Part shown: piece after piece, positions 48,436 through 59,276 of the stretch
Layout: the number at the start of each line of letters is the position of its first letter
Numbering within the stretch: position 1 is the stretch's first letter
Source of the DNA: Allobosea sp. Tri-44
GTDB taxonomy: Bacteria > Pseudomonadota > Alphaproteobacteria > Rhizobiales > Beijerinckiaceae
NCBI RefSeq assembly: GCF_004123845.1
Contig: NZ_NBDP01000042.1
Coordinates: 62,001 to 126,000, forward strand
DNA: 64,000 nucleotides
Direction: 5' to 3'
Made by a program: the position numbers and the translations under genes
Notes under the pieces: model-generated
What the model saw: only the letters and a program-made list of their open reading frames with translations
Databases searched by the model: none
Told to the model about the DNA's origin: nothing

Positions 48436-48912
48436 CTAACCCCCGACCGCGCGCCTGATCCATTGGGCGTTGCTGGCAACGAGCGCCTCTATCCTGCGCT
48501 GATCAGCGTCCGGCCGATACCAGGCCCCGCCGGAGCTCGGAGCCATGATGGCGAGGATCGGGTAGCGGGCGATCTCGCGGCCATCGGAACCGATCAGCAC
48601 CGCCTCGCTTTCGAGCGTGTCATTGCCAAGCGTCGCCGCCGCGCCGCCGGCATAGCTCGTCAGATAAAGGCCGGTGACCGTGACCTGCAGGATCGCGCCA
48701 CGCCGGCCATCGGCTGTGCGAAGGCTGGCGAGCTCGCGTTCCAGCATCGGCTTGATCTGGGCTGCGGTGGCGCTCTGGCCTTTGGCCGCAAGGAGGGCAG
48801 TATCGACGCGAATCGTATGGATTGCGGTGGGCGAACCAGTCCGAGCCGTCGTCTGGCAACCCGCCAGCAAGGCGGCGGCGAGGCCCGTCAGGATGATCCG
48901 GCGCGTGAGCAT
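48436..48912 (-). CDS. Lipoprotein, paralogue of the adjacent Tat-exported protein
   Basis: The 158-residue product has a lipoprotein signal with lipobox LLAGC (GLAAALLAGCQTT). The mature domain contains TAAQIKPMLERELASLRTADGRRGAILQVTVTGLYLTSYAGGA and ends GGAWYRPDADQRRIEALVASNAQWIRRAVGG. This C-terminal pattern is shared with the upstream gene (GGAWYRPDVDQRR...NNAQWIGRYLGA). The gene starts four bases after its neighbour ends, so they are co-transcribed. The family function is unknown. Confidence 0.85.
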   Translation of the reverse strand: MLTRRIILTGLAAALLAGCQTTARTGSPTAIHTIRVDTALLAAKGQSATAAQIKPMLERELASLRTADGRRGAILQVTVTGLYLTSYAGGAAATLGNDTLESEAVLIGSDGREIARYPILAIMAPSSGGAWYRPDADQRRIEALVASNAQWIRRAVGG

Positions 48913-48916
48913 GGCG

Positions 48917-49399
48917 TCAGGCGCCGAGATAGCGCCCGATCCACTGGGCGTTGTTCTCGAGCAGGGCAGCGACGCGCCGCTGGTCGACATCGGGCCGGTA
49001 CCAGGCGCCGCCCGAGGATGAGAGCAGCATCGAGCGGATATCGCGGCTGAAGAGGACGCGGCCGCGGTCGATCACCTCGGCGACGCTGTCCATATTGTCA
49101 TTATCGCCACCATCGCCGGCGCCGCCGGTGCCGGTCGCGGTGTTGAGCCAGAGGCCCTGCACCGTGACGTAAAGGGTCGGGCCGCCGCGCTGGCGCAGTG
49201 GTGCGAGTTGGCGGGCGAGTTCCAGTTCCAGCGCGCGAGCAATCCTGGGCGCGTTCTCGCCCCAGCCCTGCGGGCCGAGCCGGCGCGCATCGACGCGGAT
49301 CCCGCCGACGGCGATGCCTTGCGCCAGAGCCGGAAGCGAAGCGAGCCCGCCGGCGGCGAGCACGGCGGACCCGGTGAGAAAAGCGCGGCGCGTGGTCAT
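48917..49399 (-). CDS. Tat-exported protein, paralogue of the adjacent lipoprotein
   Basis: The 160-residue product has a twin-arginine signal (TTRRAFLTGSAVLAAGGLASLPALAQG). Its mature domain (GIRVDARRLGPQGWGENAPRIARALELELARQLAPL, PTLYVTVQGLWLNTATG) ends in GGAWYRPDVDQRRVAALLENNAQWIGRYLGA, shared with the downstream lipoprotein. Tandem duplication followed by a change of export signal is the simplest explanation. A Tat substrate normally folds before export, possibly with a cofactor, but no cofactor motif is visible. Confidence 0.85.
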   Translation of the reverse strand: MTTRRAFLTGSAVLAAGGLASLPALAQGIAVGGIRVDARRLGPQGWGENAPRIARALELELARQLAPLRQRGGPTLYVTVQGLWLNTATGTGGAGDGGDNDNMDSVAEVIDRGRVLFSRDIRSMLLSSSGGAWYRPDVDQRRVAALLENNAQWIGRYLGA

Positions 49400-49472
49400 G
49401 GGGCGGTCTCCGGCGGCAGGCTGATCTCTAATCTAGGGATTGCCGCCGGGCTGGCCAAGTCGCTCCGCTGTT

Positions 49473-49946
49473 TCAGCGGAAGGCGACGCTGACGACCTCG
49501 TAGGACTTGCCGCCGCCCGGCGTGTTGACGTGGACGGAATCGCCGACTTTCTTGCCGATCAAAGCGCGCGCGATCGGCGAGCCGATCGAGACCTTGCCGG
49601 ATTTGACGTCCGATTCCGGCTCGCCGACGATCTGATAGAGCTTCTCTTCCTCGGTATCGTCGTCGATCAGCTTGACGGTGGCGCCGAACTTGATCGTGTC
49701 GCCGCCGAGCTTGCTGACATCGATGATGTCGGCGCGGCCGATCAGCGATTCAAGCTCCATGATGCGGCCTTCGTTCAGCGATTGGGCCTCCTTGGCGGCA
49801 TGATATTCGGCATTCTCCGAGAGGTCGCCCAGCGCGCGCGCCTCGGCGATCGCCTGGATGATGCGCTGGCGGTCGACCTGCTGGCGCTGCTTCAACTCGA
49901 CCTCGAGGGCGACGAAGCCGCCCGCCGTCATAGGAACCTTTTCCAT
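49473..49946 (-). CDS. greA: Transcription elongation factor GreA
   Basis: GreA rescues backtracked RNA polymerase by stimulating transcript cleavage. The 157-residue product has MEKVPMTAGGFVALEVELKQRQ, the coiled-coil tip with ARALGDLSENAEYHAAKE (acidic Asp/Glu residues required for cleavage), and a C-terminal FKBP-like domain (SIGSPIARALIGKKVGDSVHVNTPGG). The start is at 49946. It follows carB on the same strand after about 100 bases, the usual alphaproteobacterial order. Confidence 0.96.
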   Translation of the reverse strand: MEKVPMTAGGFVALEVELKQRQQVDRQRIIQAIAEARALGDLSENAEYHAAKEAQSLNEGRIMELESLIGRADIIDVSKLGGDTIKFGATVKLIDDDTEEEKLYQIVGEPESDVKSGKVSIGSPIARALIGKKVGDSVHVNTPGGGKSYEVVSVAFR

Positions 49947-50048
49947 CGTCCCGTCCCAGTTGCAAAAAGCGATTGCGCACGCGCCGGCCATGGCCAACGC
50001 GCCCGCATCGCTTTCGATCGTCAGAAAACCAAATCGCCGCGCGGCCGG

Positions 50049-53381
<3,333 letters not shown>

Positions 53382-53661
53382 GGTCTCGACCGGTTCCGTG
53401 CGGGCGCGCACGGCCCGTCCGATCGAAAGGAGCGGAGGCCAGCGCGTGCCCAAAGATGAATGCTAGGCGCTCGCTATAGACGGGGGAGGCGGCGGGGGGA
53501 AGCGGAAAGCGCTTCTTCCTGTCATGCGCGCACAGGTGGCGCATTTCTCCCTTTGCGCAGTTGAGCGTTGCCGAACGGGGTATAGCATCCGCTTCCGCGA
53601 TGGCGTCGAGCCGGTTCGCGTCAGCTCCGGCCACGCCCTCCCCAACCAGAGGAGCTTGGCC

Positions 53662-54723
53662 ATGCGTCAATCCGATCCGCAAAAGCTCGATGCCCTTGTC
53701 GGACGTCTCGTCGGAGACGTCGGAGCCTGCGTCACCGGTTCCCTCATCGTGCTCGGCGACCAGCTCGGCCTCTACCGGGCCATGGCCGACGGCGAGCCCG
53801 TCACGGCAGCGGAGCTCGCCGGCAGGACTGGCCTGAAGGAACGCTATGTCCGCGAATGGCTCTCGGCCCAGGCCGCCGCCGAGTACATCCAATACGACGA
53901 GGGAAGCGACAGCTTCAGCCTGTCGCCGGAGCAGGCCATGGCCTTCGCCGAGGAGGGCAGCCCGGCCTTCTTCGCCGGCGCCTTCGAGATCGTCCAGTCG
54001 ATGTGGGTCGATGAGCCCAAGGTCGAGCAGGCCTTCAGGACCGGCACAGGGCTGGGCTGGCACGAGCACAGCAACTGCCTGTTCCGCGGCACCGAGCGCT
54101 TCTTCCGGCCGGGCTACAATACCAACCTGGTGAGCAGCTGGATTCCGGCGCTGGACGGCGTCGCGGCCAAGCTCGAAGCGGGAGCGGTGGTCGCCGATGT
54201 CGGCTGCGGCCATGGCGCCTCGACCATCCTGATGGCGCAGGCCTATCCGAAGTCGCGCTTCTACGCCTTCGACTATCACGGTCCCTCGATCGAGAAGGCG
54301 AGGGAGATAGCGGACAAGGCCGGCGTCGGCGACCGCATCGTCTTCGAGCGGGCCAGCGCCAAGGATTTCCCGGCGGCGAGCTATGATCTCGTCGCCATGT
54401 TCGATTGCCTGCACGACATGGGCGATCCGGTCGGGGCGGGCCGCCATGTCAGGGAGACGCTGGCCGAGGACGGCACCTGGATGATCGTCGAGCCGTTCGC
54501 CCATGACAATCTGAAGCAGAACATCAACCCGGTCGGCCGAATCTTCTACGGAGCGTCGACGATGATCTGCACGCCGGCCTCGCTGTCGCAGGAGGTCGGG
54601 CTGGGCCTCGGGGCGCAGGCGGGCGAAATGCGTTTGCGCAAGGTCGCATTGGACGCCGGCTTCACCCGGTTCCGCCGCGCCACCGAAACACCGTTCAACA
54701 TGGTGTTCGAGGTCCGGGCCTGA
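53662..54723 (+). CDS. Class I SAM-dependent methyltransferase with N-terminal winged helix
   Basis: The 353-residue product begins with a winged-helix dimerisation domain (KLDALVGRLVGDVGACVTGSLIVLGDQLGLYRAMADGEPVTAAELAGRTGLKERYVREWL), followed by a Rossmann methyltransferase domain with VADVGCGHGASTILMAQAYP as the SAM motif and YDLVAMFDCLHDMGDPVG as the post-I motif. This layout is like O-methyltransferases and Rv2258c-type enzymes. GAGGAG is present nine bases before the ATG at 53662. The substrate is unknown. carB is divergent. Confidence 0.9.
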   Translation: MRQSDPQKLDALVGRLVGDVGACVTGSLIVLGDQLGLYRAMADGEPVTAAELAGRTGLKERYVREWLSAQAAAEYIQYDEGSDSFSLSPEQAMAFAEEGSPAFFAGAFEIVQSMWVDEPKVEQAFRTGTGLGWHEHSNCLFRGTERFFRPGYNTNLVSSWIPALDGVAAKLEAGAVVADVGCGHGASTILMAQAYPKSRFYAFDYHGPSIEKAREIADKAGVGDRIVFERASAKDFPAASYDLVAMFDCLHDMGDPVGAGRHVRETLAEDGTWMIVEPFAHDNLKQNINPVGRIFYGASTMICTPASLSQEVGLGLGAQAGEMRLRKVALDAGFTRFRRATETPFNMVFEVRA

Positions 54724-54747
54724 ATCTGACGGCTGCCGAAAAGCAGA

Positions 54748-54774
54748 ACCCGCTCGCCATGATGGCGAGCGGGT
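54748..54774. terminator. Bidirectional hairpin between methyltransferase and MFS genes
   Basis: ACCCGCTCGCCA (54748-54759) and TGGCGAGCGGGT (54763-54774) form a perfect 12-bp stem with a TGA loop, between two convergent genes. There is no T-run on either side, though AAAAG lies before it. Confidence 0.75.
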
Positions 54775-54801
54775 CGATGCGGTTAACTCAGCCGGTCGTG
54801 G

Positions 54802-56013
54802 TCAACGCACGGGCGGGGCGATCGCGATTTCGCTGACACGGGCTGCATCACGCGCGGCCGCCTTGCGTCGCCGCGTCGCGATCAACAGCAGGGCAAGCGC
54901 ACCGAGTTCGCAGGCCGCGCCGACGAAGCCGAGCTCCCAGGAGGCGCCATGGCGCAGCACCTGCTGGCCGAGTGCGGCTCCCGCGGCGATGCCGACATAG
55001 AGCGCCGAGGCATTGAGCGAGAGCGCGACCACGACGGCATCCGGCGCCATCGCGGCGAGGCGCGACATCTGCGAGGGATGCCCGGCCCAGCCGGCGCCGC
55101 TCCAGACCATCAGGATCACCGGCAGGACGAAGATCGCGATTGCGGGCGGCAGCGTCAGCGCTACGAGCGAAGCGGCGGCCAGCGAGGCGGCGAGCAGGGT
55201 GAGCACGAAGGTCAGCGTCGGCACGGGGCCGAAGCGGTCGCTGGCCTGGCCGCCCCACTGGTTGCCGAGCGCCGAGCCGATGCCTGTGATGACCAGCGTG
55301 GCGCTGAGCCAGTGGCCGGAGATGCCGGCATGGGCCGAGAGGAAGGGCGCGACATAGGTGTAGAGCGTGAACGCGCCGGTGGTCCAAAGCGCGGTTGTGC
55401 CGAGCGCGAGCAGAACGTCGCCACGGCGCGCGACCTGCAGCCGCTCGCCCAGCGTGTTGGCGCCGCGCGGCAGCCCGGCCGGCATCTTGAACAGCAGGCC
55501 GGCGAGAGCGACCGCGCCGAATAGCGCCACGACCAGGAAGGCGAAATGCCAGCCGAGCGTGGCGACGGCGGTGCCGAGCGGCACGCCCAGGATCAGCGAG
55601 ACGGTCATGCCGCCCGTGACGAGCGCGATCGCACGGGCCCGGCGCTCGGGCGGCACCAGGGCGACCGCGACGGCGTTCGCCGCCGGCATGAACACGCCCG
55701 AAGCGAGCGCCATGACGATGCGCGCCAGCATCAGCGAGGAGAAATCGCTGGTGAAGGCGGCGACGAGATTGGCGAGCGTGAAGACCGTGAGCGAGCCGAC
55801 CAGCACGAGCTTGCGGTCGAGATTGCCGAACAGCGTCGAGAGCACCGGCGAGCCGATGGCGTAGGCGATGGCGAAGATCGAGATCAGCAGGCCGGCCGTA
55901 TCGACGCTGACGCCGAAAGCGGCAGCGAGATTGGGCAGGATGCCGGTGATGACGAGGCTGCCTGTGCCGATGGCGAAGGCGCCGCCGGCCAGCAGAAGAA
56001 GACGGATGTCCAT
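54802..56013 (-). CDS. MFS transporter of the DHA1 type
   Basis: The 403-residue product has about 12 membrane helices and MFS motifs: GILPNLAAAFGVSVDTAGLLISIFAIAYAIGSP (motif in helix 1-2), GNLDRKLVLVGSL (loop 2-3), ARIVMALASGVFMPAANAVAVALVPPERRARAIAL (helix 4-5). This pattern is close to AraJ/YdhP-type exporters. It is divergent from an ArsR-family gene, with two matching operators between them, so it is almost certainly a repressed efflux pump. The ligand is unknown. Confidence 0.93.
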   Translation of the reverse strand: MDIRLLLLAGGAFAIGTGSLVITGILPNLAAAFGVSVDTAGLLISIFAIAYAIGSPVLSTLFGNLDRKLVLVGSLTVFTLANLVAAFTSDFSSLMLARIVMALASGVFMPAANAVAVALVPPERRARAIALVTGGMTVSLILGVPLGTAVATLGWHFAFLVVALFGAVALAGLLFKMPAGLPRGANTLGERLQVARRGDVLLALGTTALWTTGAFTLYTYVAPFLSAHAGISGHWLSATLVITGIGSALGNQWGGQASDRFGPVPTLTFVLTLLAASLAAASLVALTLPPAIAIFVLPVILMVWSGAGWAGHPSQMSRLAAMAPDAVVVALSLNASALYVGIAAGAALGQQVLRHGASWELGFVGAACELGALALLLIATRRRKAAARDAARVSEIAIAPPVR

Positions 56014-56045
56014 GGCAGAGCGCTCCGTGGGGAGTTGCCGACTAT

Positions 56046-56061
56046 TTCAATGATCGTTGAA
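56046..56061. promoter_or_regulatory. ArsR operator 1 (between MFS and arsR)
   Basis: TTCAATGATCGTTGAA: TTCAA-N6-TTGAA, a perfect 5-bp inverted repeat around the near-palindromic TGATCG. It is 33 bases upstream of the MFS start. Its reverse complement matches operator 2 at 15 of 16 bases if operator 2 is read in the opposite direction. Confidence 0.8.
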
Positions 56062-56096
56062 TCATGGGCGCCAGCTGGCCATGAGTCAATCCTAAA

Positions 56097-56112
56097 TTCA
56101 AGGATCATTGAA
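56097..56112. promoter_or_regulatory. ArsR operator 2 (between MFS and arsR)
   Basis: TTCAAGGATCATTGAA: again TTCAA-N6-TTGAA. The two operator centres are 51 bases apart, about five helical turns. This one is 39 bases before the arsR-type ATG. Confidence 0.8.
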
Positions 56113-56150
56113 ACTTGTCAGGAGCGGCCGAGGCAATTAAGCCTGAGGTG

Positions 56151-56498
56151 ATGAAGCAGCTCTTCCATCCGGAGATCGAGGACGTCCTGCCGGCCGACGT
56201 CTTCGCGGCGCTGGGCGACCCGATCCGCCTCGGCATCCTGGTCTCGCTCGCCGATTGCGACGAGATCGACAAGGCGCGCTGCGGCGCCTTCACCGAGCTC
56301 GCCTCGCCCTCGCTGCTCTCCTACCACTTCGCCAAATTGCGCGAGGCTGGGATCACGCGCTCGCGGGCGGAGGGGACTGTGCGTTTCCTCAGCATCCGCC
56401 GCGAGGAATTCGACCGGCGATTCCCCGGACTGCTCGACACTGTGATCGAGACGGCGCGGCGCGATCCTTCGGTGCCGCGCGCCAAGCTCGACGTCTGA
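56151..56498 (+). CDS. ArsR-family winged-helix repressor
   Basis: The 115-residue product has the ArsR pattern DVFAALGDPIRLGILVSLADCDEIDKARCGAF and SPSLLSYHFAKLREAGITRSRAEGTVRFLSIRREEFDRRFPGLL. Two Cys residues (in LADC and ARC) lie before the recognition helix but not in the ELCVCDL metal pattern, so it may sense an organic ligand and not a metal. An ATG at 56151 is the likely start; a TTG at 56115 would place the start next to operator 2. It is divergent from the MFS gene and its stop directly abuts the convergent amidohydrolase stop. Confidence 0.9.
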   Translation: MKQLFHPEIEDVLPADVFAALGDPIRLGILVSLADCDEIDKARCGAFTELASPSLLSYHFAKLREAGITRSRAEGTVRFLSIRREEFDRRFPGLLDTVIETARRDPSVPRAKLDV

Positions 56499-57881
56499 TC
56501 AGCCGCAGCACGGGCAGCCCGGGCCGAAGACGGCGCGGCTGCCAAGCGCCGCCAGCCTTCCGCGCCAGCCGGGGACATGCTCCCTGATCCGTGCCATCGT
56601 CCTGTCGCGGTCGAGGCGGGTCGGGCGGCCATCCTCGACCAGGATCGCGCCATCGACGATGCTCGTCACCACGTCGCTGGCCCGGGCGTAATAGACCAGC
56701 GCGGCGTAGCCGCCGTAATAGGGCTGGAGATGCGGCCGGTCGATGTCGACCATGATCAGGTCGGCCCTCTTACCCTTTTCCAGCGAGCCGATTTCGTCCT
56801 GGAGGCCCATGACGCGGGCGGCGCCGATCGTGTGCAGTTCCAGCGCCTGCGCGCAGGAGAGGGCGGTGGGGCTCCCCAAGCGCAGGCGCATGGCGTTGAG
56901 GGCATTGCGCATCCCCTCGAAAGGGTCGTTCAGCATCCAGTCGGTGGCGAATCCGGTCGGGATGCCGCGGGCCATGATCTCATCGAGCGGCGGATAGCGC
57001 CCACGGCGCGGATAGATCGTCGGGCAATGCGCGTAGGCCGCGCCCCTTTCCTGGACGGCGTCGAGATCGCCCGTCCCGGCGAAGACGAGGTGGGCGAGCA
57101 CGACATCCGGGCCGAGCATGCCGACATCCCTGAGGAACTCGACCGGGCCGCAGCCATGAACCGCCTTGACCTGCTCGACCTCGGCCGCGCTCTGGGCAGC
57201 GTGGATATGCATGCCGATCCCGAGCCGGGTCGCCTCGGCGCGGGCCGTCCTCAGCAGATCGGCTGAGCAGGTGTCGGTCGCATGGGTGCCAATGCGCGCG
57301 GTGATGCGGCCATCGGCGGCGCCATGCCAGCGCTCGGCGAAGGTGACGCCATCGCGCAGGCGTTCCTCGCCGATATCGGGATGATGCGTGTAGTCGCCGC
57401 GCCACAGTTCGTGCAGGCGGACGTCGAAGACCTTGTGGGCGATCTGGGCGCGCAGGCCGCAGGCCTCGACCGTCTCGGCGAGCCGGTGCGGCGCGTACCA
57501 GATGTCGTTGATGGTGGTGATCCCAGCTTGGAGCATGTCGGCACAGCCGGCTTCCGCCAGCAGCGCCCACTCATCCTCGCCGATGTCCTTCTCCATCCGG
57601 AAGGCGACTTCGAGCAGCGCCGCCTTGGCGGCGTGGTCGTCGGTCTGGCTGCGGAAGACCAGCGAGGCCGCGTGCGAATGGCAGTTGACGAAGCCGGGCA
57701 GCACCGCCCGCCCGGAGCCGCCAATCGTGCGGGCAGGCGCCCAATGTCCCTCCGGCTGGCGTGGACCGGCATGGAGGATGCGCCCGCCGGTGATCGCGAC
57801 CTCGCCGTCGGGGATCACCGGCATGCCGGGGCTGACCGGATAGAGGAATTCGGCGCGCACCAAGAGGTCGATCTCGATCAT
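56499..57881 (-). CDS. Amidohydrolase of the TRZ/ATZ (SsnA, MTA/SAH-deaminase-like) family
   Basis: The 460-residue product has the metal-dependent amidohydrolase fold: VLPGFVNCHSHAASLVFRSQ with the HxH metal pair, GMHIHAAQSAAEVEQVKAVHG, VVLAHLVFAG, AHCPTIYPR and TGFATDWMLNDPFEGMRNALN with the catalytic Asp, and EIGSLEKGKRADLIMVDID at the C-terminus. These proteins deaminate or dechlorinate heterocycles. Similar members act on methylthioadenosine, which would be notable beside the mtn cluster, but the substrate cannot be read from sequence. It ends in the Cys-rich GPGCPCCG. Confidence 0.88.
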   Translation of the reverse strand: MIEIDLLVRAEFLYPVSPGMPVIPDGEVAITGGRILHAGPRQPEGHWAPARTIGGSGRAVLPGFVNCHSHAASLVFRSQTDDHAAKAALLEVAFRMEKDIGEDEWALLAEAGCADMLQAGITTINDIWYAPHRLAETVEACGLRAQIAHKVFDVRLHELWRGDYTHHPDIGEERLRDGVTFAERWHGAADGRITARIGTHATDTCSADLLRTARAEATRLGIGMHIHAAQSAAEVEQVKAVHGCGPVEFLRDVGMLGPDVVLAHLVFAGTGDLDAVQERGAAYAHCPTIYPRRGRYPPLDEIMARGIPTGFATDWMLNDPFEGMRNALNAMRLRLGSPTALSCAQALELHTIGAARVMGLQDEIGSLEKGKRADLIMVDIDRPHLQPYYGGYAALVYYARASDVVTSIVDGAILVEDGRPTRLDRDRTMARIREHVPGWRGRLAALGSRAVFGPGCPCCG

Positions 57882-57989
57882 GGTGCGGGCTCCTCCATCG
57901 GGGTGGGAGGGCGAGCTTAGGGCGCGTGCTGTGGAAGGCCAGCGACGCTCCTGCACCGCAGCCTTGCGTCCGCAATCCGCTCTCGCTAT

Positions 57990-58012
57990 GAAATGTTACA
58001 ACGTAACAAAAT
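57990..58012. promoter_or_regulatory. Zur-type operator upstream of the CobW gene
   Basis: GAAATGTTACAACGTAACAA has TGTTAC (57994-57999) and GTAACA (58003-58008) as perfect inverted 6-mers with a three-base spacer. This fits the alphaproteobacterial Zur pattern (AATGTTATAACGTAACATT-like). It ends just before the start codon of the zinc-chaperone gene. Confidence 0.85.
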
Positions 58013-58024
58013 ATGAGATCCGAG

Positions 58025-59239
58025 ATGGACTCCCGCCTTCCCGTCACCGTGCTCTCCGGCTTTCTCGGCGCCGGCAAGACGACGCTGCTCAACCACGTCC
58101 TCAACAACCGCGAGGGCCGCAAGGTCGCGGTCATCGTCAACGACATGAGCGAGGTCAATATCGACGCCGATCTCGTGCGTTCCGGTGGCGGTGACCTCTC
58201 GCGCACCGACGAGAAGCTGGTCGAGATGAGCAATGGCTGCATCTGCTGCACCTTGCGCGACGATCTTCTTGCGGAGGTCGGCCGGCTCGCCCGCGACGGA
58301 CGCTTCGACTACCTCTTGATCGAAGGCACCGGTATCGCCGAGCCGCTGCCGATCGCGGCGACCTTCGAATTCCGCGACGAGGACGGTTTTTCGCTCTCCG
58401 ACCTCGCCCGGCTCGACACCATGGTGACGGTCGTCGATGCGGTGAACCTGCTGAAAGACTATGGCTCGCGCGATTTCTTGCGCGAGCGCGGCGAGACGGC
58501 CGGCGAGGGCGACGAGCGCACCTTGATCGATCTCCTGGTCGAGCAGATCGAGTTCGCCGATGTCGTTGTGCTCAACAAGGTCGGCGATGCCGGGCCGGAG
58601 GCGGTGGCGCAGGCAAGGCTGGTGATCCGGGCGCTCAACCCGGATGCACGCCTGATCGAGGCTGATTTCGGTCGCGCGCCCCTGGACGCGATCCTCGATA
58701 CCGGCCTGTTCGACCATGAGAAGGCGCAGGAGCATCCGCTCTGGCACAAGGAGCTCTACGGCTTCAAAGACCATGTGCCGGAGACCGAGGAATACGGCAT
58801 CGCCTCCTTCGTCTACCGGGCGCGCCGGCCCTTCCACCCCGAAAAATTCAATGCCTTCCTCGCCCAGAGCTGGCGAGGGCTGATCCGCGCCAAGGGGCAT
58901 TTCTGGCTGGCAACCCGGCCCGAATGGGTCGGCGAGATGTCGCTCGCCGGCGCGATCTGCCGCACCGAGGCGATGGGCTTCTGGTGGGCCGCCGTGCCGC
59001 GTCCGCGCTGGCCCGACCATCCGGAATGGAAGGCGATCCTGAACCGTCATTGGCATTCGGTCTGGGGCGACCGCCGGCAGGAACTGGTCTTCATCGGTTC
59101 CGGCATGGACGAGGGCGCCATCCGCGCCGGGCTCGATGCCTGCCTCCTCGGCGAGACGCCGACCATCGCCTTCAAGCCCGAACGCTATCGCGATTTGCCC
59201 GACCCGTTCCCGGCCTGGCGCCGGGCCACCGCCGCCTGA
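58025..59239 (+). CDS. COG0523 CobW-like GTPase, putative zinc chaperone
   Basis: The 404-residue product is a G3E-family GTPase with Walker A SGFLGAGKTT (11-20), the metal-binding CICC (72-75) in SNGCICCTLRDD, LIEGTGIAEPLP, VVDAVNLL, NKVGDAG and a C-terminal CobW domain (GIASFVYRARRPFHPEKFNAFL). Zinc-responsive members (ZigA/ZagA) move zinc to client enzymes. It lies under a Zur-like operator and before an AztD-like gene, so a zinc role is well supported. An in-frame ATG at 58013 would add four residues but overlaps the operator edge. Confidence 0.94.
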   Translation: MDSRLPVTVLSGFLGAGKTTLLNHVLNNREGRKVAVIVNDMSEVNIDADLVRSGGGDLSRTDEKLVEMSNGCICCTLRDDLLAEVGRLARDGRFDYLLIEGTGIAEPLPIAATFEFRDEDGFSLSDLARLDTMVTVVDAVNLLKDYGSRDFLRERGETAGEGDERTLIDLLVEQIEFADVVVLNKVGDAGPEAVAQARLVIRALNPDARLIEADFGRAPLDAILDTGLFDHEKAQEHPLWHKELYGFKDHVPETEEYGIASFVYRARRPFHPEKFNAFLAQSWRGLIRAKGHFWLATRPEWVGEMSLAGAICRTEAMGFWWAAVPRPRWPDHPEWKAILNRHWHSVWGDRRQELVFIGSGMDEGAIRAGLDACLLGETPTIAFKPERYRDLPDPFPAWRRATAA

Positions 59240-59276
59240 GGCTTCATCCCCTTACCGTCCGCTTCTGGAGACTGCC

